Assembly: GCF_963678635.1 (NCBI RefSeq)
Contig: NC_087067.1
Location: forward strand, 33,888,401-33,952,400
Direction of reading: 5' to 3'
DNA length: 64,000 bases
Source of the DNA: Symsagittifera roscoffensis
Taxonomy: Eukaryota > Xenacoelomorpha > Acoela > Convolutidae
Every line of letters starts with the position of its first letter. Position 1 is the stretch's first letter. Made by a program: the position numbers and the translations under genes. Positions 23,036 to 34,064 of the stretch are shown here, piece after piece. The notes under the pieces are model-generated. The model was not told the DNA's origin. It did not search any database and saw only the letters and a program-made list of their open reading frames with translations.

Positions 23036-23728
23036 TTTATTTAAAGCAAAAGTAATTCTTTTACTTTTATGCGCTAAGAGTTATTGCTGTTTAAAATTCG
23101 GTGATGTCAAAAAGTTAAGCCTAATCGAGCGTGGTGCAAAAATTTTCAATGGGTCAAATTTTGGCCAAAACAAAAGAAAACCGAAAAATTTCTTTTGCAG
23201 TATCAATTTTGTGTACAATCAGCTGCTGATAGGTCAAAATAATGGAGATAACTTTTGGGGTCTTTGAGTAATAGCCTTTTGAATTTCGGTGATGTCAAAA
23301 AAATAAGCCCAATCGAGCCTGGTGAATTGCGCGAACGGCCATAACTTGCCCAAAAATTGAAAAATTTCCAAATTTTATTATTTGGATCACAAGATCATAG
23401 TCAAATCTTGGGCGACTGAGAAAATGAACTAATTTCGTCGGTCCAACACAAAGTTATAAGCTTTTGAAATCTCGGTGATACCAAAAAGTTAAGCCTAATC
23501 GAGCGTGGTGCAAAAAATGAAATTTTCAAAATTTTTGTTTTTTTTTCCTTCAAAGTTCATTTTTTTCATCTTGTTTCATAAATTTGAGCTCAGGAAAATT
23601 CCAACGAGCCCAAAACGACGTTTGTAGCTCAAGTGTACGTGGAGTAATCATCAGTTGAAAATTTGGGGGGACCCGAATTTCGGCCATTTTGGACGAAAAT
23701 CGGCCTAAAAGCTAACTTTTAAGTTAGT

Positions 23729-23857
23729 GCAATTTTTTTTCTTGCATTTTTCAAGAGAATTGGGCTGCCCTCCGCTGTCGCAGAGTGCATTCAAAGAAAA
23801 CTTATCAAATAGATTTGAATACTTACCTATTTAATAAGTTTATCACAACAATTAGGC
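23729..23857 (-). ncRNA. Candidate SL-like RNA
   Basis: Full stem I and hairpin II. Confidence 0.4.
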
Positions 23858-24194
23858 TAAAAGCAACTGACAGTATCCTGGCTGGTATTCAATCATATGC
23901 CACTTACAGTGGATGTGCGGCTATCATGCCATAGATGGTCATTCAAGGCACCTTGTACACGCTCCATAGGTTTTGACCAGCTGATTTGGCCATAAAACAC
24001 ATTGGGCCAAAAAAATTCCAAACAATGTCAGTTTTCAGTATTTTGTTTGAAATGCATAAATTATAACGTGAGCGTGCAAAATTTTACATGGTATAAGAGC
24101 ATTTTTTTACTCTCGCGCGAGGGCGAGTGTTTTAAAAGTAATGTACATAGACATAAGCTAGTAAGGATATAAATGAAAGCGGAAAAACTCAAAT

Positions 24195-24313
24195 GCCTAC
24201 GACCATACCATGTTGAATGCACCGGTTCTCGTCCGATCACCGAAGTTAAGCAACATTGGGCCTGGTTAGTACTTGGATGGGAGACCGCCTGGGAACACCA
24301 GGTGTTGTAGGTT
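24195..24313 (+). rRNA. 5S ribosomal RNA (3' end C to T)
   Basis: Ends TTGTAGGT instead of TTGTAGGC, so the terminal G1-C pair of helix I becomes G-U. The sequence just upstream is also altered (GCGGAAAAACTC). Confidence 0.93.
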
Positions 24314-25008
24314 TTTATTTAAAGCAAAAGTAATTCTTTTACTTTTATGCGCTAAGAGTTATTGCTGTTTAAAGTTCGGTGATGTCAAAAAGTTAAGCCT
24401 AATCGAGCGTGGTGCAAAAATTTTCAATGGGTCAAATTTTGGCCAAAACAAAAGAAAACCGAAAAATTTCTTTTGCAGTATCAATTTTGTGTACAATAAG
24501 CTGCTGATAGGTCAAAAATAATGGAGATAACTTTTGGGGTCTTTGAGTTATAGGCTTTTGAATTTCGGTGATGTCAAAAAAATAAGCCCAATCGAGCCTG
24601 GTGAACTGCGCGAACGGCCATAACTTGCCCAAAAATTGAAAAATTTCCAAATTTTATTATTTGGATCACAAGATCATAGTCAAATCTTGGGGGACTGAGA
24701 AAATGAACCAGTTTCGTCGGTCCAACACAAAGTTATAAGCTTTTGAAATCTCGGTGATACCAAAAAGTTAAGCCTAATCGAGCGTGGTGCAAAAAATGAA
24801 ATTTTCAAAATTTTTGTTTTTTTTTTCTATCAAAGTTCATTGTTTTCATCTTGTTTCATAAATTTGAGCTCAGGACAATTCCAACGAGCCCAAAACGACG
24901 CTTGTAGCTCAAGTGTACGTGGAGTAATCATCAGTTGAAAATTTGGGGGGACCCGAATTTCGGCCATTTCGGACGAAAATCGGCCTAAAAGCTAACTTTT
25001 CAGTTAGT

Positions 25009-25137
25009 GCAATTTTTTTTCTTTCATTTTTCAAGAGAATTGGGCTGCCCTCCGCTGTCGCAGAGTGCATTCAAAGAAAACTTATCAAATAGATTTGAAT
25101 ACTTACCTATTTAATAAGTTTATCACAACAATTAGGC
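25009..25137 (-). ncRNA. Candidate spliced-leader-like RNA (reference copy)
   Basis: Minus-strand candidate of about 129 nt. A putative 31-nt exon (25107-25137) begins GCCTAATTGTTGTG and ends AAATAG, followed at once by the 5' splice site GTAAGTATT. The exon end AAACTTATTAAATAG pairs over 15 positions with intron sequence CTATTTGATAAGTTT, leaving the splice site in the loop, as in stem-loop I of known SL RNAs. A second hairpin (25046-25069) has CTCTGC paired with GCGGAG around a GACA loop. A short third stem (TCTTG with CAAGA) and a CTAACTT/AAGTTAG hairpin with a T-run follow. The candidate Sm site AATTCTCTTG is poor, which is the main weakness. The 5' end is inferred. Confidence 0.45.
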
Positions 25138-25391
25138 TAAAAGCAACTGACAGTATCCTGGCTGGTATTCAATCATATGCGACTTACAGTGGATGTGCGG
25201 CTATCATGCCATAGATGGTCATTCAAGGCACCTTGTACACGCTCCATAGGTTTTGACCAGCTGATTTGGCCATAAAACACATTGGGCCAAAAAAATTCCA
25301 AACAATGTCAATTTTCAGTATTTTGTTTGAAATGCATAAATTATAACGTGAGCGTGCAAAATTTTACATGTTATAAGAGCATATTTTTACT
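25138..25391. other. Conserved block between SL-like gene and 5S promoter (reference unit)
   Basis: About 254 bp that vary very little among units. They contain the short hairpin CCACTTACAGTGG and the inverted-repeat-like CCTGGCTGG. This block would be the upstream promoter region of the minus-strand SL-like gene. I recognise no tRNA, U1 or other known RNA in it. Confidence 0.35.
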
Positions 25392-25401
25392 CTCGCGCGA
25401 G
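25392..25401. promoter_or_regulatory. Conserved GC palindrome CTCGCGCGAG (reference unit)
   Basis: A 10-bp perfect palindrome 74-83 bp upstream of the 5S gene, followed by GGCGAG. It is GC-rich in an AT-rich spacer and intact in essentially every unit. It lies between the 5S promoter and the block upstream of the opposite-strand SL-like gene, so a shared regulatory site is possible. Its function is inferred only from conservation. Confidence 0.4.
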
Positions 25402-25447
25402 GGCGAGTGTTTTAAAAGTAATGTACATAGACATAAGCTAGTAAGGA

Positions 25448-25454
25448 TATAAAT
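25448..25454 (+). promoter_or_regulatory. TATA-like box upstream of 5S (reference unit)
   Basis: TATAAAT lies 21-27 bp before the 5S start and is kept in nearly all units. Upstream TATA-like elements at about this distance are known for 5S genes of several invertebrates and plants. It is missing at the gene at 31202 and altered to TATGAAT at the gene at 3628. Confidence 0.6.
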
Positions 25455-25474
25455 GAAAGCGGAGTAACTCAAAT

Positions 25475-25593
25475 GCCTACGACCATACCATGTTGAATGC
25501 ACCGGTTCTCGTCCGATCACCGAAGTTAAGCAACATTGGGCCTGGTTAGTACTTGGATGGGAGACCGCCTGGGAACACCAGGTGTTGTAGGCT
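25475..25593 (+). rRNA. 5S ribosomal RNA (consensus)
   Basis: Matches the consensus. This unit is used below as the reference for spacer landmarks. Confidence 0.97.
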
Positions 25594-25635
25594 TTTATTT
25601 AAAGCAAAAGTAATTCTTTTACTTTTATGCGCTAA

Positions 25636-26075
25636 GAGTTATTGCTGTTTAAAGTTCGGTGATGTCAAAAAGTTAAGCCTAATCGAGCGTGGTGCAAAAA
25701 TTTTCAATGGGTCAAATTTTGGCCAAAACAAAAGAAAACCGAAAAATTTATTTTGCCGTATCAATTTTGTGTACAATCAGCTGCTGATAGGTCAAAAATA
25801 ATGGAGATAACTTTTGGGGTCTTTGAGTTATAGCCTTTTGAATTTCGGTGATGTCAAAAAAATAAGCCCAATCGAGCCTGGTGAATTGCGCGAACGGCCA
25901 TAACTTGCCCAAAAATTTTAAAATTTCCAAATTTTATTATTTGGATCACAAGATCATAGTCAAATCTTGGGGGACTGAGAAAATGAACCAATTTCGTCGG
26001 TCCAACACAAAGTTATAAGCTTTTGAAATCTCGGTGATACCAAAAAGTTGAGCCTAATCGAGCGTGGTGCAAAAA
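25636..26075 (+). repeat. Spacer sub-repeats SR1, SR2, SR3 (reference unit)
   Basis: Three related segments of about 60 bp lie in every full spacer: SR1 25636-25700, SR2 25824-25883 and SR3 26010-26075. All contain a version of TCGGTGATGTCAAAAA followed by AAGCCTAATCGAGCGTGGTG. The distances SR1-SR2 (188 bp) and SR1-SR3 (374 bp) equal the lengths missing from the 1,093-bp and 904-bp units. Confidence 0.85.
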
Positions 26076-26288
26076 ATGAAATTTTCAAAATTTTTGTTTT
26101 TTTTTTCGTTCAAAGTTCATTTTTTTCATCATGTTTCATAAATTTGAGCTCAGGACAATTCCAACGAGCCCAAAACGACGTTTGTAGCTCAAGTGTACGT
26201 AGAGTAATCGTCAGTTGAAAATTTGGGGGGACCCGAATTTCGGCCATTTTGGACGAAAATCGGCCTAAAAGCTAACTTTTACGTTAGT

Positions 26289-26417
26289 GCATTTTTTTTT
26301 CTTGCATTTTTCAAGAGAATTGGGCTGCCCTCCGCAGTCGCAGAGTGCATTCAAAGAAAACTTATCAAATAGGTTTGAATACTTACCTATTTATTAAGTT
26401 TATCACAACAGTTAGGC
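26289..26417 (-). ncRNA. Candidate SL-like RNA
   Basis: Exon changes ACAGTTAGG and TATTTATTAAG on the plus strand. Hairpin II reads CTCCGCAGTCGCAGAG. The splice site is intact. Confidence 0.4.
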
Positions 26418-26754
26418 TAAAAGCAACTGACAGTATCCTGGCTGGTATTCAATCATATGCCACTTACAGTGGATGTGCGGCTATCATGCCATAGATGGTC
26501 ATTCAAGGCACCTTGTACACGCTCCATAGGTTTTGACCAGCTGATTTGGCTATAAAACACATTGGGCCAAAAAAATTCCAAACAATGTCAATTTTCAGTA
26601 TTTTGTTTGAAATGCATAAATTATAACGTGAGCGTGCAAAATTTTACATGGTATAAGAGCATATTTTTACTCTCGCGCGAGGGCGAGTGTTTTAAAAGTA
26701 ATGTGCATAGACATAAGCTAGTAAGGATATAAATGAAAGCGGAGTAACTCAAAT

Positions 26755-26873
26755 GCCTACGACCATACCATGTTGAATGCACCGGTTCTCGTCCGATCAC
26801 CGAAGTTAAGCAACATTGGGCCTGGTTAGTACTTGGATGGGAGACCGGCTGGGAACACCAGGTGTTGTAGGCT
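26755..26873 (+). rRNA. 5S ribosomal RNA (C94G)
   Basis: Box C region reads GACCGGCTGGG instead of GACCGCCTGGG. Confidence 0.92.
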
Positions 26874-27563
26874 TTTATTTAAAGCAAAAGTAATTCTTTT
26901 ACTTTTATGCGCTAAGAGTTATTGCTGTTTAAAGTTCGGTGATGTCAAAAAGTTAAGCCTAATCGAGCGTGGTGCAAAAATTTTCAATGGGTCAAATTTT
27001 GGCCAAAACAAAAGAAAACCGAAAAATTTATTTTGCCGTATCAATTTTGTGTACAATCAGCTGCTGATAGGTCAAAAATAATGGAGATAACTTTTGGGGT
27101 CTTTGAGTTATAGCCTTTTGAATTTCGGTGATGTCAAAAAAATAAGCCCAATCGAGCCTGGTGAATTGCGCGAACGGCCATAACTTGCCCAAAAATTTTA
27201 AAATTTCCAAATTTTATTATTTGGATCACAAGATCATAGTCAAATCTTGGGGGACTGAGAAAATGAACCAATTTCGTCGGTCCAACACAAAGTTATAAGC
27301 TTTTGAAATCTCGGTGATACCAAAAAGTTAAGCCTAATCGAGCGTGGTGCAAAAAATGAAATTTTCAAAATTTTTGTTTTTTTTTCGTTCAAAGTTCATT
27401 TTTTTCATCTTGTTTCATAAATTTGAGCTCAGGAAAATTCCAACGAGCCCAAAACGACGTTTGTAGCTCAAGTGTACGTGGAGTAATCATCAGTTGAAAA
27501 TTTGGGGGGACCCGAATTTCGGCCATTTTGGACGAAAATCGGCCTAAAAGCTAACTTGTTAGT

Positions 27564-27692
27564 GCAATTTTTTTTCTTGCATTTTTCAAGAAAACTGGGC
27601 TGCCCTCCGCTGTCGCAGAGTGCATTCAAAGAAAACTTATCAAATAGATTTGAATACTTACCTATTTATTAAGTTTATCACAACAATTAGGC
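27564..27692 (-). ncRNA. Candidate SL-like RNA
   Basis: TATTTATTAAG variant in the exon arm. The distal hairpin is shortened. Confidence 0.4.
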
Positions 27693-28029
27693 TAAAAGCA
27701 ACTGACAGTATCCTGGCTGGTATTCAATCATATGCCACTTACAGTGGATGTGCGGCTATCATGCCATAGATGGTCATTCAAGGCACCTTGTACACGTTCC
27801 ATAGGTTTTGACCAGCTGATTTGGCCATAAAACACATTGGGCCAAAAAAATTCCAAACAATGTCAATTTTCAGTATTTTGTTTGAAATGCATAAATTATA
27901 ACGTGAGCGTGCAAAATTTTTCATGGCATAAGAACATATTTTTACTCTCGCGCGAGGGCGAGTGTTTTAAAAGTAATGTGCATAGACATAAGCTAGTAAG
28001 GATATAAATGAAAGCGGAGTAACTCAAAT

Positions 28030-28148
28030 GCCTACGACCATACCATGTTGAATGCACCGGTTCTCGTCCGATCACCGAAGTTAAGCAACATTGGGCCTGG
28101 TTAGTACTTGGATGGGAGACCGCCTAGGAACACCAGGTGTTGTAGGCT
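28030..28148 (+). rRNA. 5S ribosomal RNA (G97A)
   Basis: Reads CCGCCTAGGAAC where the consensus is CCGCCTGGGAAC. Confidence 0.92.
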
Positions 28149-28843
28149 TTTATTTAAAGCAAAAGTAATTCTTTTACTTTTATGCGCTAAGAGTTATTGC
28201 TGTTTAAAGTTCGGTGATGTCAAAAAGTTAAGCCTAATCGAGCGTGGTGCAAAAATTTTCAATGGGTCAAATTTTGGCCAAAACAAAAGAAAGCCGAAAA
28301 ATTTCTTTTGCAGTATCAATTTTGTGTAAAATCAGCTGCTGATAGGTCAAAAATAATGGAGATAACTTTTGGGGTCTTTGAGTTATAGCCTTTTGAATTT
28401 CGGTGATGTCAAAAAAATAAGCCCAATCGAGCCTGGTGAATTGCGCGAACGGCCATAACTTGCCCAAAAATTTTAAATTTTCCAAATTTTATTATTTGGA
28501 TCACAAGATCATAGTCAAATCTTGGGGGACTGAGAAAATGAACCAATTTCGTCGGTCCAACACAAAGTTATAAGCTTTTGAAATCTCGGTGATACCAAAA
28601 AGTTAAGCCTAATCGAGCGTGGTGCAAAAAAGGAAATTTTCAAAATTTTTGTTTTTTTTTCGTTCAAAGTTCATTTTTTTTCATCTTGTTTCATAAATTT
28701 GAGCTCAGGACAATTCCAACGAGCCCAAAACGACGTTTGTAGCTCAAGTGTACGTGGAGTAATCATCAGTTGAAAATTTGGGGGGACCCGAATTTCGGCC
28801 ATTTTGGACGAAAATCGGCCTAAAAGCTAACTTTTACGTTAGT

Positions 28844-28971
28844 GCATTTTTTTTCTTGCATTTTTCAAGAGAATTGGGCTGCCCTCCGCAGTCGCAGAGT
28901 GCATTCAAAGAAAACTTATCAAATAGGTTTGAATACTTACCTATTTAATAAGTTTATCACAACAATTAGGC
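28844..28971 (-). ncRNA. Candidate SL-like RNA
   Basis: Loop variant AGGTTTG on the plus strand. Hairpin II has the loop variant GCAGTCGC. Confidence 0.4.
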
Positions 28972-29307
28972 TAAAAGCAATTGACAGTATCCTGGCTGGT
29001 ATTCAATCATATGCCACTTACAGTGGATGTGCGGCTATCATGCCATAGATGGTCATTCAAGGCACCTTGTACACGTTCCATAGGTTTTGACCAGCTGATT
29101 TGGCCATAAAACACATTGGGCAAAAAAATTCCAAACAATGTCAATTTTCAGTATTTTGTTTGAAATGCATAAATTATAACGTGAGCGTGCAAAATTTTAC
29201 ATGGCATAAGAACATATTTTTACTCTCGCGCGAGGGCGAGTGTTTTAAAAGTAATGTGCATAGACATAAGCTAGTAAGGATATAAATGAAAGCGGAGTAA
29301 CTCAAAT

Positions 29308-29426
29308 GCCTACGACCATACCATGTTGAATGCACCGGTTCTCGTCCGATCACCGAAGTTAAGCAACATTGGGCCTGGTTAGTACTTGGATGGGAGACCG
29401 CCTGGGAACACCAGGTATTGTAGGCT
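29308..29426 (+). rRNA. 5S ribosomal RNA (G110A)
   Basis: Reads CCAGGTATTGTAGG near the 3' end; one G is replaced by A at the foot of helix I. Confidence 0.92.
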
Positions 29427-30123
29427 TTTATTTAAAGCAAAAGTAATTCTTTTACTTTTATGCGCTAAGAGTTATTGCTGTTTAAAGTTCGGTGATGTCA
29501 AAAAGTTAAGCCTAATCGAGCGTGGTGCAAAAATTTTCAATGGGTCAAATTTTGGCCAAAACAAAAGAAAGCCGAAAAATTTCTTTTGCAGTATCAATTT
29601 TGTGTAAAATCAGCTGCTGATAGGTCAAAAATAATGGAGATAACTTTTGAGGTCTTTGAGTTATAGCCTTTTGAATTTCGGTGATGTCAAAAAAATAAGC
29701 CCAATCGAGCCTGGTGAATTGCGCGAACGGCCATAACTTGCCCAAAAATTTTAAATTTTCCAAATTTTATTATTTGGATCACAAGATCATAGTCAAATCT
29801 TGGGGGACTGAGAAAATGAACCAATTTCGTCGGTCCAACACAAAGTTATAAGCTTTTGAAATCTCGGTGATACCAAAAAGTTAAGCCTAATCGAGCGTGG
29901 TGCAAAAAATGAAATTTTCAAAATTTTTGTTTTTTTTTTTCGTTCAAAGTTCATTTTTTTTCATCTTGTTTCATAAATTTGAGCTCAGGACAATTCCAAC
30001 GAGCCCAAAACGACGTTTGTAGCTCAAGTGTACGTGGAGTAATCATCAGTTGAAAATTTGGGGGGACCCGAATTTCGGCCATTTTGGACGAAAATCGGCC
30101 TAAAAGCTAACTTTTACGTTAGT

Positions 30124-30252
30124 GCAATTTTTTTTCTTGCATTTTTCAAGAGAATTGGGCTGCCTTCCGCAGTCGCAGAGTGCATTCAAAGAAATCTTAT
30201 CAAATAGATTTGAATACTTACCTATTTAATAAGTTTATCACAACAATTAGGC
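30124..30252 (-). ncRNA. Candidate SL-like RNA
   Basis: Stem I intact. Plus-strand GCCTTCCGCAGTCGC in the hairpin II region. Confidence 0.4.
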
Positions 30253-30589
30253 TAAAAGCAATTGACAGTATCCTGGCTGGTATTCAATCATATGCCACTT
30301 ACAGTGGATGTGCGGCTATCAAGCCATAGATGGTCATTCAAGGCACCTTGTACACGTTCCATAGGTTTTGACCAGCTGATTTGGCCATAAAACACATTGG
30401 GCCAAAAAAATTCCAAACAATGTCAATTTTCAGTATTTTGTTTGAAATGCATAAATTATAACGTGAGCGTGCAAAATTTTACATGGCATAAGAACATATT
30501 TTTACTCTCGCGCGAGGGCGAGTGTTTTAAAAGTAATGTGCATAGACATAAGCTAGTAAGGATATAAATGAAAGCGGAGTAACTCAAAT

Positions 30590-30708
30590 GCCTACGACCA
30601 TACCATGTTGAATGCACCGGTTCTCGTCCGATCACCGAAGTTAAGCAACATTGGGCCTGGTTAGTACTTGGATGGGAGACCGCCTGGGAACAGCAGGTGT
30701 TGTAGGCT
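30590..30708 (+). rRNA. 5S ribosomal RNA (C104G)
   Basis: Reads GGGAACAGCAGG instead of GGGAACACCAGG. It is followed by a shortened 612-bp unit. Confidence 0.92.
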
Positions 30709-31201
30709 TTTATTTAAAGCAAAAGTAATTCTTTTACTTTTATGCGCTAAGAGTTATTGCTGTTTAAAGTTCGGTGATGTCAAAAAGTTAAGCCTAATCG
30801 AGCGTGGTGCAAAAATTTTCAATGGGTCAAATTTTGGCCAAAACAAAAGAAAGCCGAAAAATTTCTTTTGCAGTATCAATTTTGTGTAAAATCAGCTGCT
30901 GATAGGTCAAAAATAATGGAGATAACTTTTGAGGTCTTTGAGTTATAGCCTTTTGAATTTCGGTGATGTCAAAAAAATAAGCCCAATCGAGCCTGGTGAA
31001 TTGCGCGAACGGCCATAACTTGCCCAAAAATTTTATTATTTGGATCACAAGATCATAGTCAAATCTTGGGGGACTGAGAAAATGAACCAATTTCGTCGGT
31101 CCAACACAAAGTTATAAGCTTTTGAAATCTCGGTGATACCAAAAAGTTAAGCCTAATCGAGCGTGGTGCAAAAAATGAAATGAAAGCGGAGTAACTCAAA
31201 T

Positions 31202-31320
31202 GCCTACGACCATACCATGTTGAATGCACCGGTTCTCGTCCGATCACCGAAGTTAAGCAACATTGGGCCTGGTTAGTACTTGGATGGGAGACCGCCTGGG
31301 AACACCAGGTGTTGTAGGCT
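31202..31320 (+). rRNA. 5S ribosomal RNA (consensus, upstream TATA lost)
   Basis: The gene body is consensus, but the flank was rebuilt by a deletion. The usual TATAAATGAAAGCGG upstream is now AAAATGAAATGAAAGCGG, so the TATA-like box is gone. The next 5S gene starts only 186 bp downstream. Confidence 0.95.
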
Positions 31321-31387
31321 TTATTTAAAGCAAAAATAATTCTTTTACTTTAAGTAAGGATATAAATGAAAGCGGAGTAACTCAAAT

Positions 31388-31506
31388 GCCTACGACCATA
31401 CCATGTTGAATGCACCGGTTCTCGTCCGATCACCGAAGTTAAGCAACATTGGGCCTGGTTAGTACTTGGATGGGAGACCGCCTGGGAACACCAGGTGTTG
31501 TAGGCT
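31388..31506 (+). rRNA. 5S ribosomal RNA (consensus)
   Basis: Separated from the previous 5S gene by only 67 bp. It keeps TATAAAT 21-27 bp upstream. Confidence 0.97.
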
Positions 31507-32199
31507 TTTATTTAAAGCAAAAATAATTCTTTTACTTTTATGCGCTAAGAGTTATTGCTGTTTAAAGTTCGGTGATGTCAAAAAGTTAAGCCTAATCGAG
31601 CGTAGTGCAAAAATTTTCAATGGGTCAAATTTTGGCCAAAACAAAAGAAAACCGAAAAATTTCTTTTGCAGTATCAATTTTGTGTACAATCAGCTGCTGA
31701 TAGGTCAAAAATAATGGAGATAACTTTTGGGGTCTTTGAGTTATAGCCTTTTGAATTTCGGTGATGTCAAAAAAATAAGCCCAATCGAGCCTGGTGAATT
31801 GCGCGAACGGCCATAACTTGCCCAAAAATTTTAAAATTTCCAAATTTTATTATTTGGATCACAAGATCATAGTCAAATCTTGGGGGACTGAGAAAATGAG
31901 CCAATTTTGTCGGTCCAACACAAAGTTATAAGCTTTTGAAATCTCGGTGATACCAAAAGTTAAGCCTAATCGAGCGTGGTGCAAAAAATGAAATTTTCAA
32001 AATTTTAGTTTTTTTTTCATTCAAAGTTCATTTTTTTCATCTCGTTTCATAAATTTGAGCTCAGGACAATTCCAACGAGCCCAAAACGACGTTTGTAGCT
32101 CAAGTGTACGTGGAGTAATCATCAGTTGAAAATTTGGGGGGACCCGAATTTCGGCCATTTTGGACGAAAATCGGCCTAAAAGCTAACTTTTAACTTAGT

Positions 32200-32329
32200 G
32201 CAATTTTTTTTTCTTGCATTTTTCAAGAGAATTGGGCTGCCCTCCGCTGTCGCAGAGTGCATTCAAAGAAAACTTATCAAAAAGATTTGAATACTTACCT
32301 ATTTAATAAGTTTATCACAACAATTAGGC
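32200..32329 (-). ncRNA. Candidate SL-like RNA
   Basis: CAAAAAGAT variant in the intron arm, and one extra base in the T-run. Confidence 0.4.
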
Positions 32330-32666
32330 TAAAAGCAACTGACAGTATCCTGGCTGGTATTCAATCATATGCCACTTACAGTGGATGTGCGGCTATCATG
32401 CCATAGATGGTCATTCAAGGCACCTTGTACACGCTCCATAGGTTTTGACCAGCTGATTTGGCCATAAAACACATTGGGCCAAAAAAATTCCAAACAATGT
32501 CAATTTTCAGTATTTTGTTTGAAATGCATAAATTATAACGTGAGCGTGCAAAATTTTACATGGTATAAGAGCATATTTTTACTCTCGCGCGAGGGCGAGT
32601 GTTTTAAAAGTAATGTACATAGACATAAGCTAGTAAGGATATAAATGAAAGCGGAGTAACTCAAAT

Positions 32667-32785
32667 GCCTACGACCATACCATGTTGAATGCACCGGTTC
32701 TCGTCCGATCACCGAAGTTAAGCAACATTGGGCCTGGTTAGTACTTGGATGGGAGACCGCCCGGGAACACCAGGTGTTGTAGGCT
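32667..32785 (+). rRNA. 5S ribosomal RNA (T96C)
   Basis: Reads GACCGCCCGGGA in box C; otherwise consensus. Confidence 0.93.
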
Positions 32786-33479
32786 TTTATTTAAAGCAAA
32801 AGTAATTCTTTTACTTTTATGCGCTAAGAGTTATTGCTGTTTAAAGTTCGGTGATGTCAAAAAGTTAAGCCTAATCGAGCGTGGTGCAAAAATTTTCAAT
32901 GGGTCAAATTTTGGCCAAAACAAAAGAAAACCGAAAAATTTCTTTTGCAGTATCAATTTTGTGTACAATCAGCTGCTGATAGGTCAAAAATAATGGAGAT
33001 AACTTTTGGGGTCTTTGAGTTATAGCCTTTTGAATTTCGCTGATGTCAAAAAAATAAGCCCAATCGAGCCTGGTGAATTGCGCGAACGGCCATAACTTGC
33101 CCAAAAATTTTAAATTTCCAAATTTTATTATTTGGATCACAAGATCATAGTCAAATCTTGGGGGACTGAGAAAATGAGCCAATTTTGTCGGTCCAACACA
33201 AAGTTATAAGCTTTTGAAATCTCGGTGATACCAAAAGTTAAGCCTAATCGAGCGTGGTGGAAAAAATGAAATTTTCAAAATTTTTGTTTTTTTTTTTCGT
33301 TCAAAGTTCATTTTTTTCATTTTGTTTCATAAATTTGAGCTCAAGACAATTCCAACGAGCCCAAAACGACGTTTGTAGCTCAAGTGTACGTGGAGTAATC
33401 ATCAGTTGAAAATTTGGGGGGACCCGAATTTCGGCCATTTTGGACGAAAATCGGCCTAAAAGCTAACTTTTAACTTAGT

Positions 33480-33608
33480 TCAATTTTTTTTCTTGCATTT
33501 TTCAAGAGAATTGGGCTGCCCTCCGCTGTCGCAGAGTGCATTCAAAGAAAACTTATCAAATAGATTTGAATACTTACCTATTTAATAAGTTTATCACAAC
33601 AATTAGGC
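33480..33608 (-). ncRNA. Candidate SL-like RNA
   Basis: Stem I and hairpin II intact. TTAGTTCAAT variant at the 3' edge. Confidence 0.4.
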
Positions 33609-33945
33609 TAAAAGCAACTGACAGTATCCTGGCTGGTATTCAATCATATGCCACTTACAGTGGATGTGCGGCTATCATGCCATAGATGGTCATTCAAGGC
33701 ACCTTGTACACGCTCCATAGGTTTTGACCAGCTGATTTGGCCATAAAACACATTGGGCCAAAAAAATTCCAAACAATGTCAATTTTCAGTATTTTGTTTG
33801 AAATGCATAAATTATAACGTGAGCGTGCAAAATTTTACATGGTATAAGAGCATATTTTTACTCTCGCGCGAGGGCGAGTGTTTTAAAAGTAATGTACATA
33901 GACATAAGCTAGTAAGGATATAAATGAAAGCGGAGTAACTCAAAT

Positions 33946-34064
33946 GCCTACGACCATACCATGTTGAATGCACCGGTTCTCGTCCGATCACCGAAGTTAA
34001 GCAACATTGGGCCTAGTTAGTACTTGGATGGGAGACCGCCTGGGAACACCAGGTGTTGTAGGCT
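33946..34064 (+). rRNA. 5S ribosomal RNA (G70A)
   Basis: Reads GGGCCTAGTTAG instead of GGGCCTGGTTAG. Confidence 0.93.

Noticed and set aside
25100-25137. U1 snRNA on the plus strand (ATACTTACCT looks like the U1 5' end)
   Set aside because: None of the following U1 stem-loops or its GATCACGAAGG-like and CATTGCAC-like blocks are present. The same bases read on the minus strand fit a 5' splice site in a hairpin better. 5S-U1 linkage has been reported in a crustacean, so I checked it specifically.
25138-25391. tRNA or tRNA-like gene in the conserved block
   Set aside because: TTCAATC and TTCAAGG resemble a T-loop but lack matching 5-bp T-stems and an A box at the right distance.
25553-25801. 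Recurrent open frames of about 82 residues (DGRPPGNTRCC...) in every unit
   Set aside because: They start inside the 5S rRNA gene and run into the spacer; they recur only because the array repeats, and have no ATG at the start.
25748-25930. Recurrent minus-strand frames (EILKFLGKLWPFAQFTRLDW) in the spacer
   Set aside because: They cover SR2 and low-complexity spacer; frame length changes with small indels between units, as expected of non-coding DNA.
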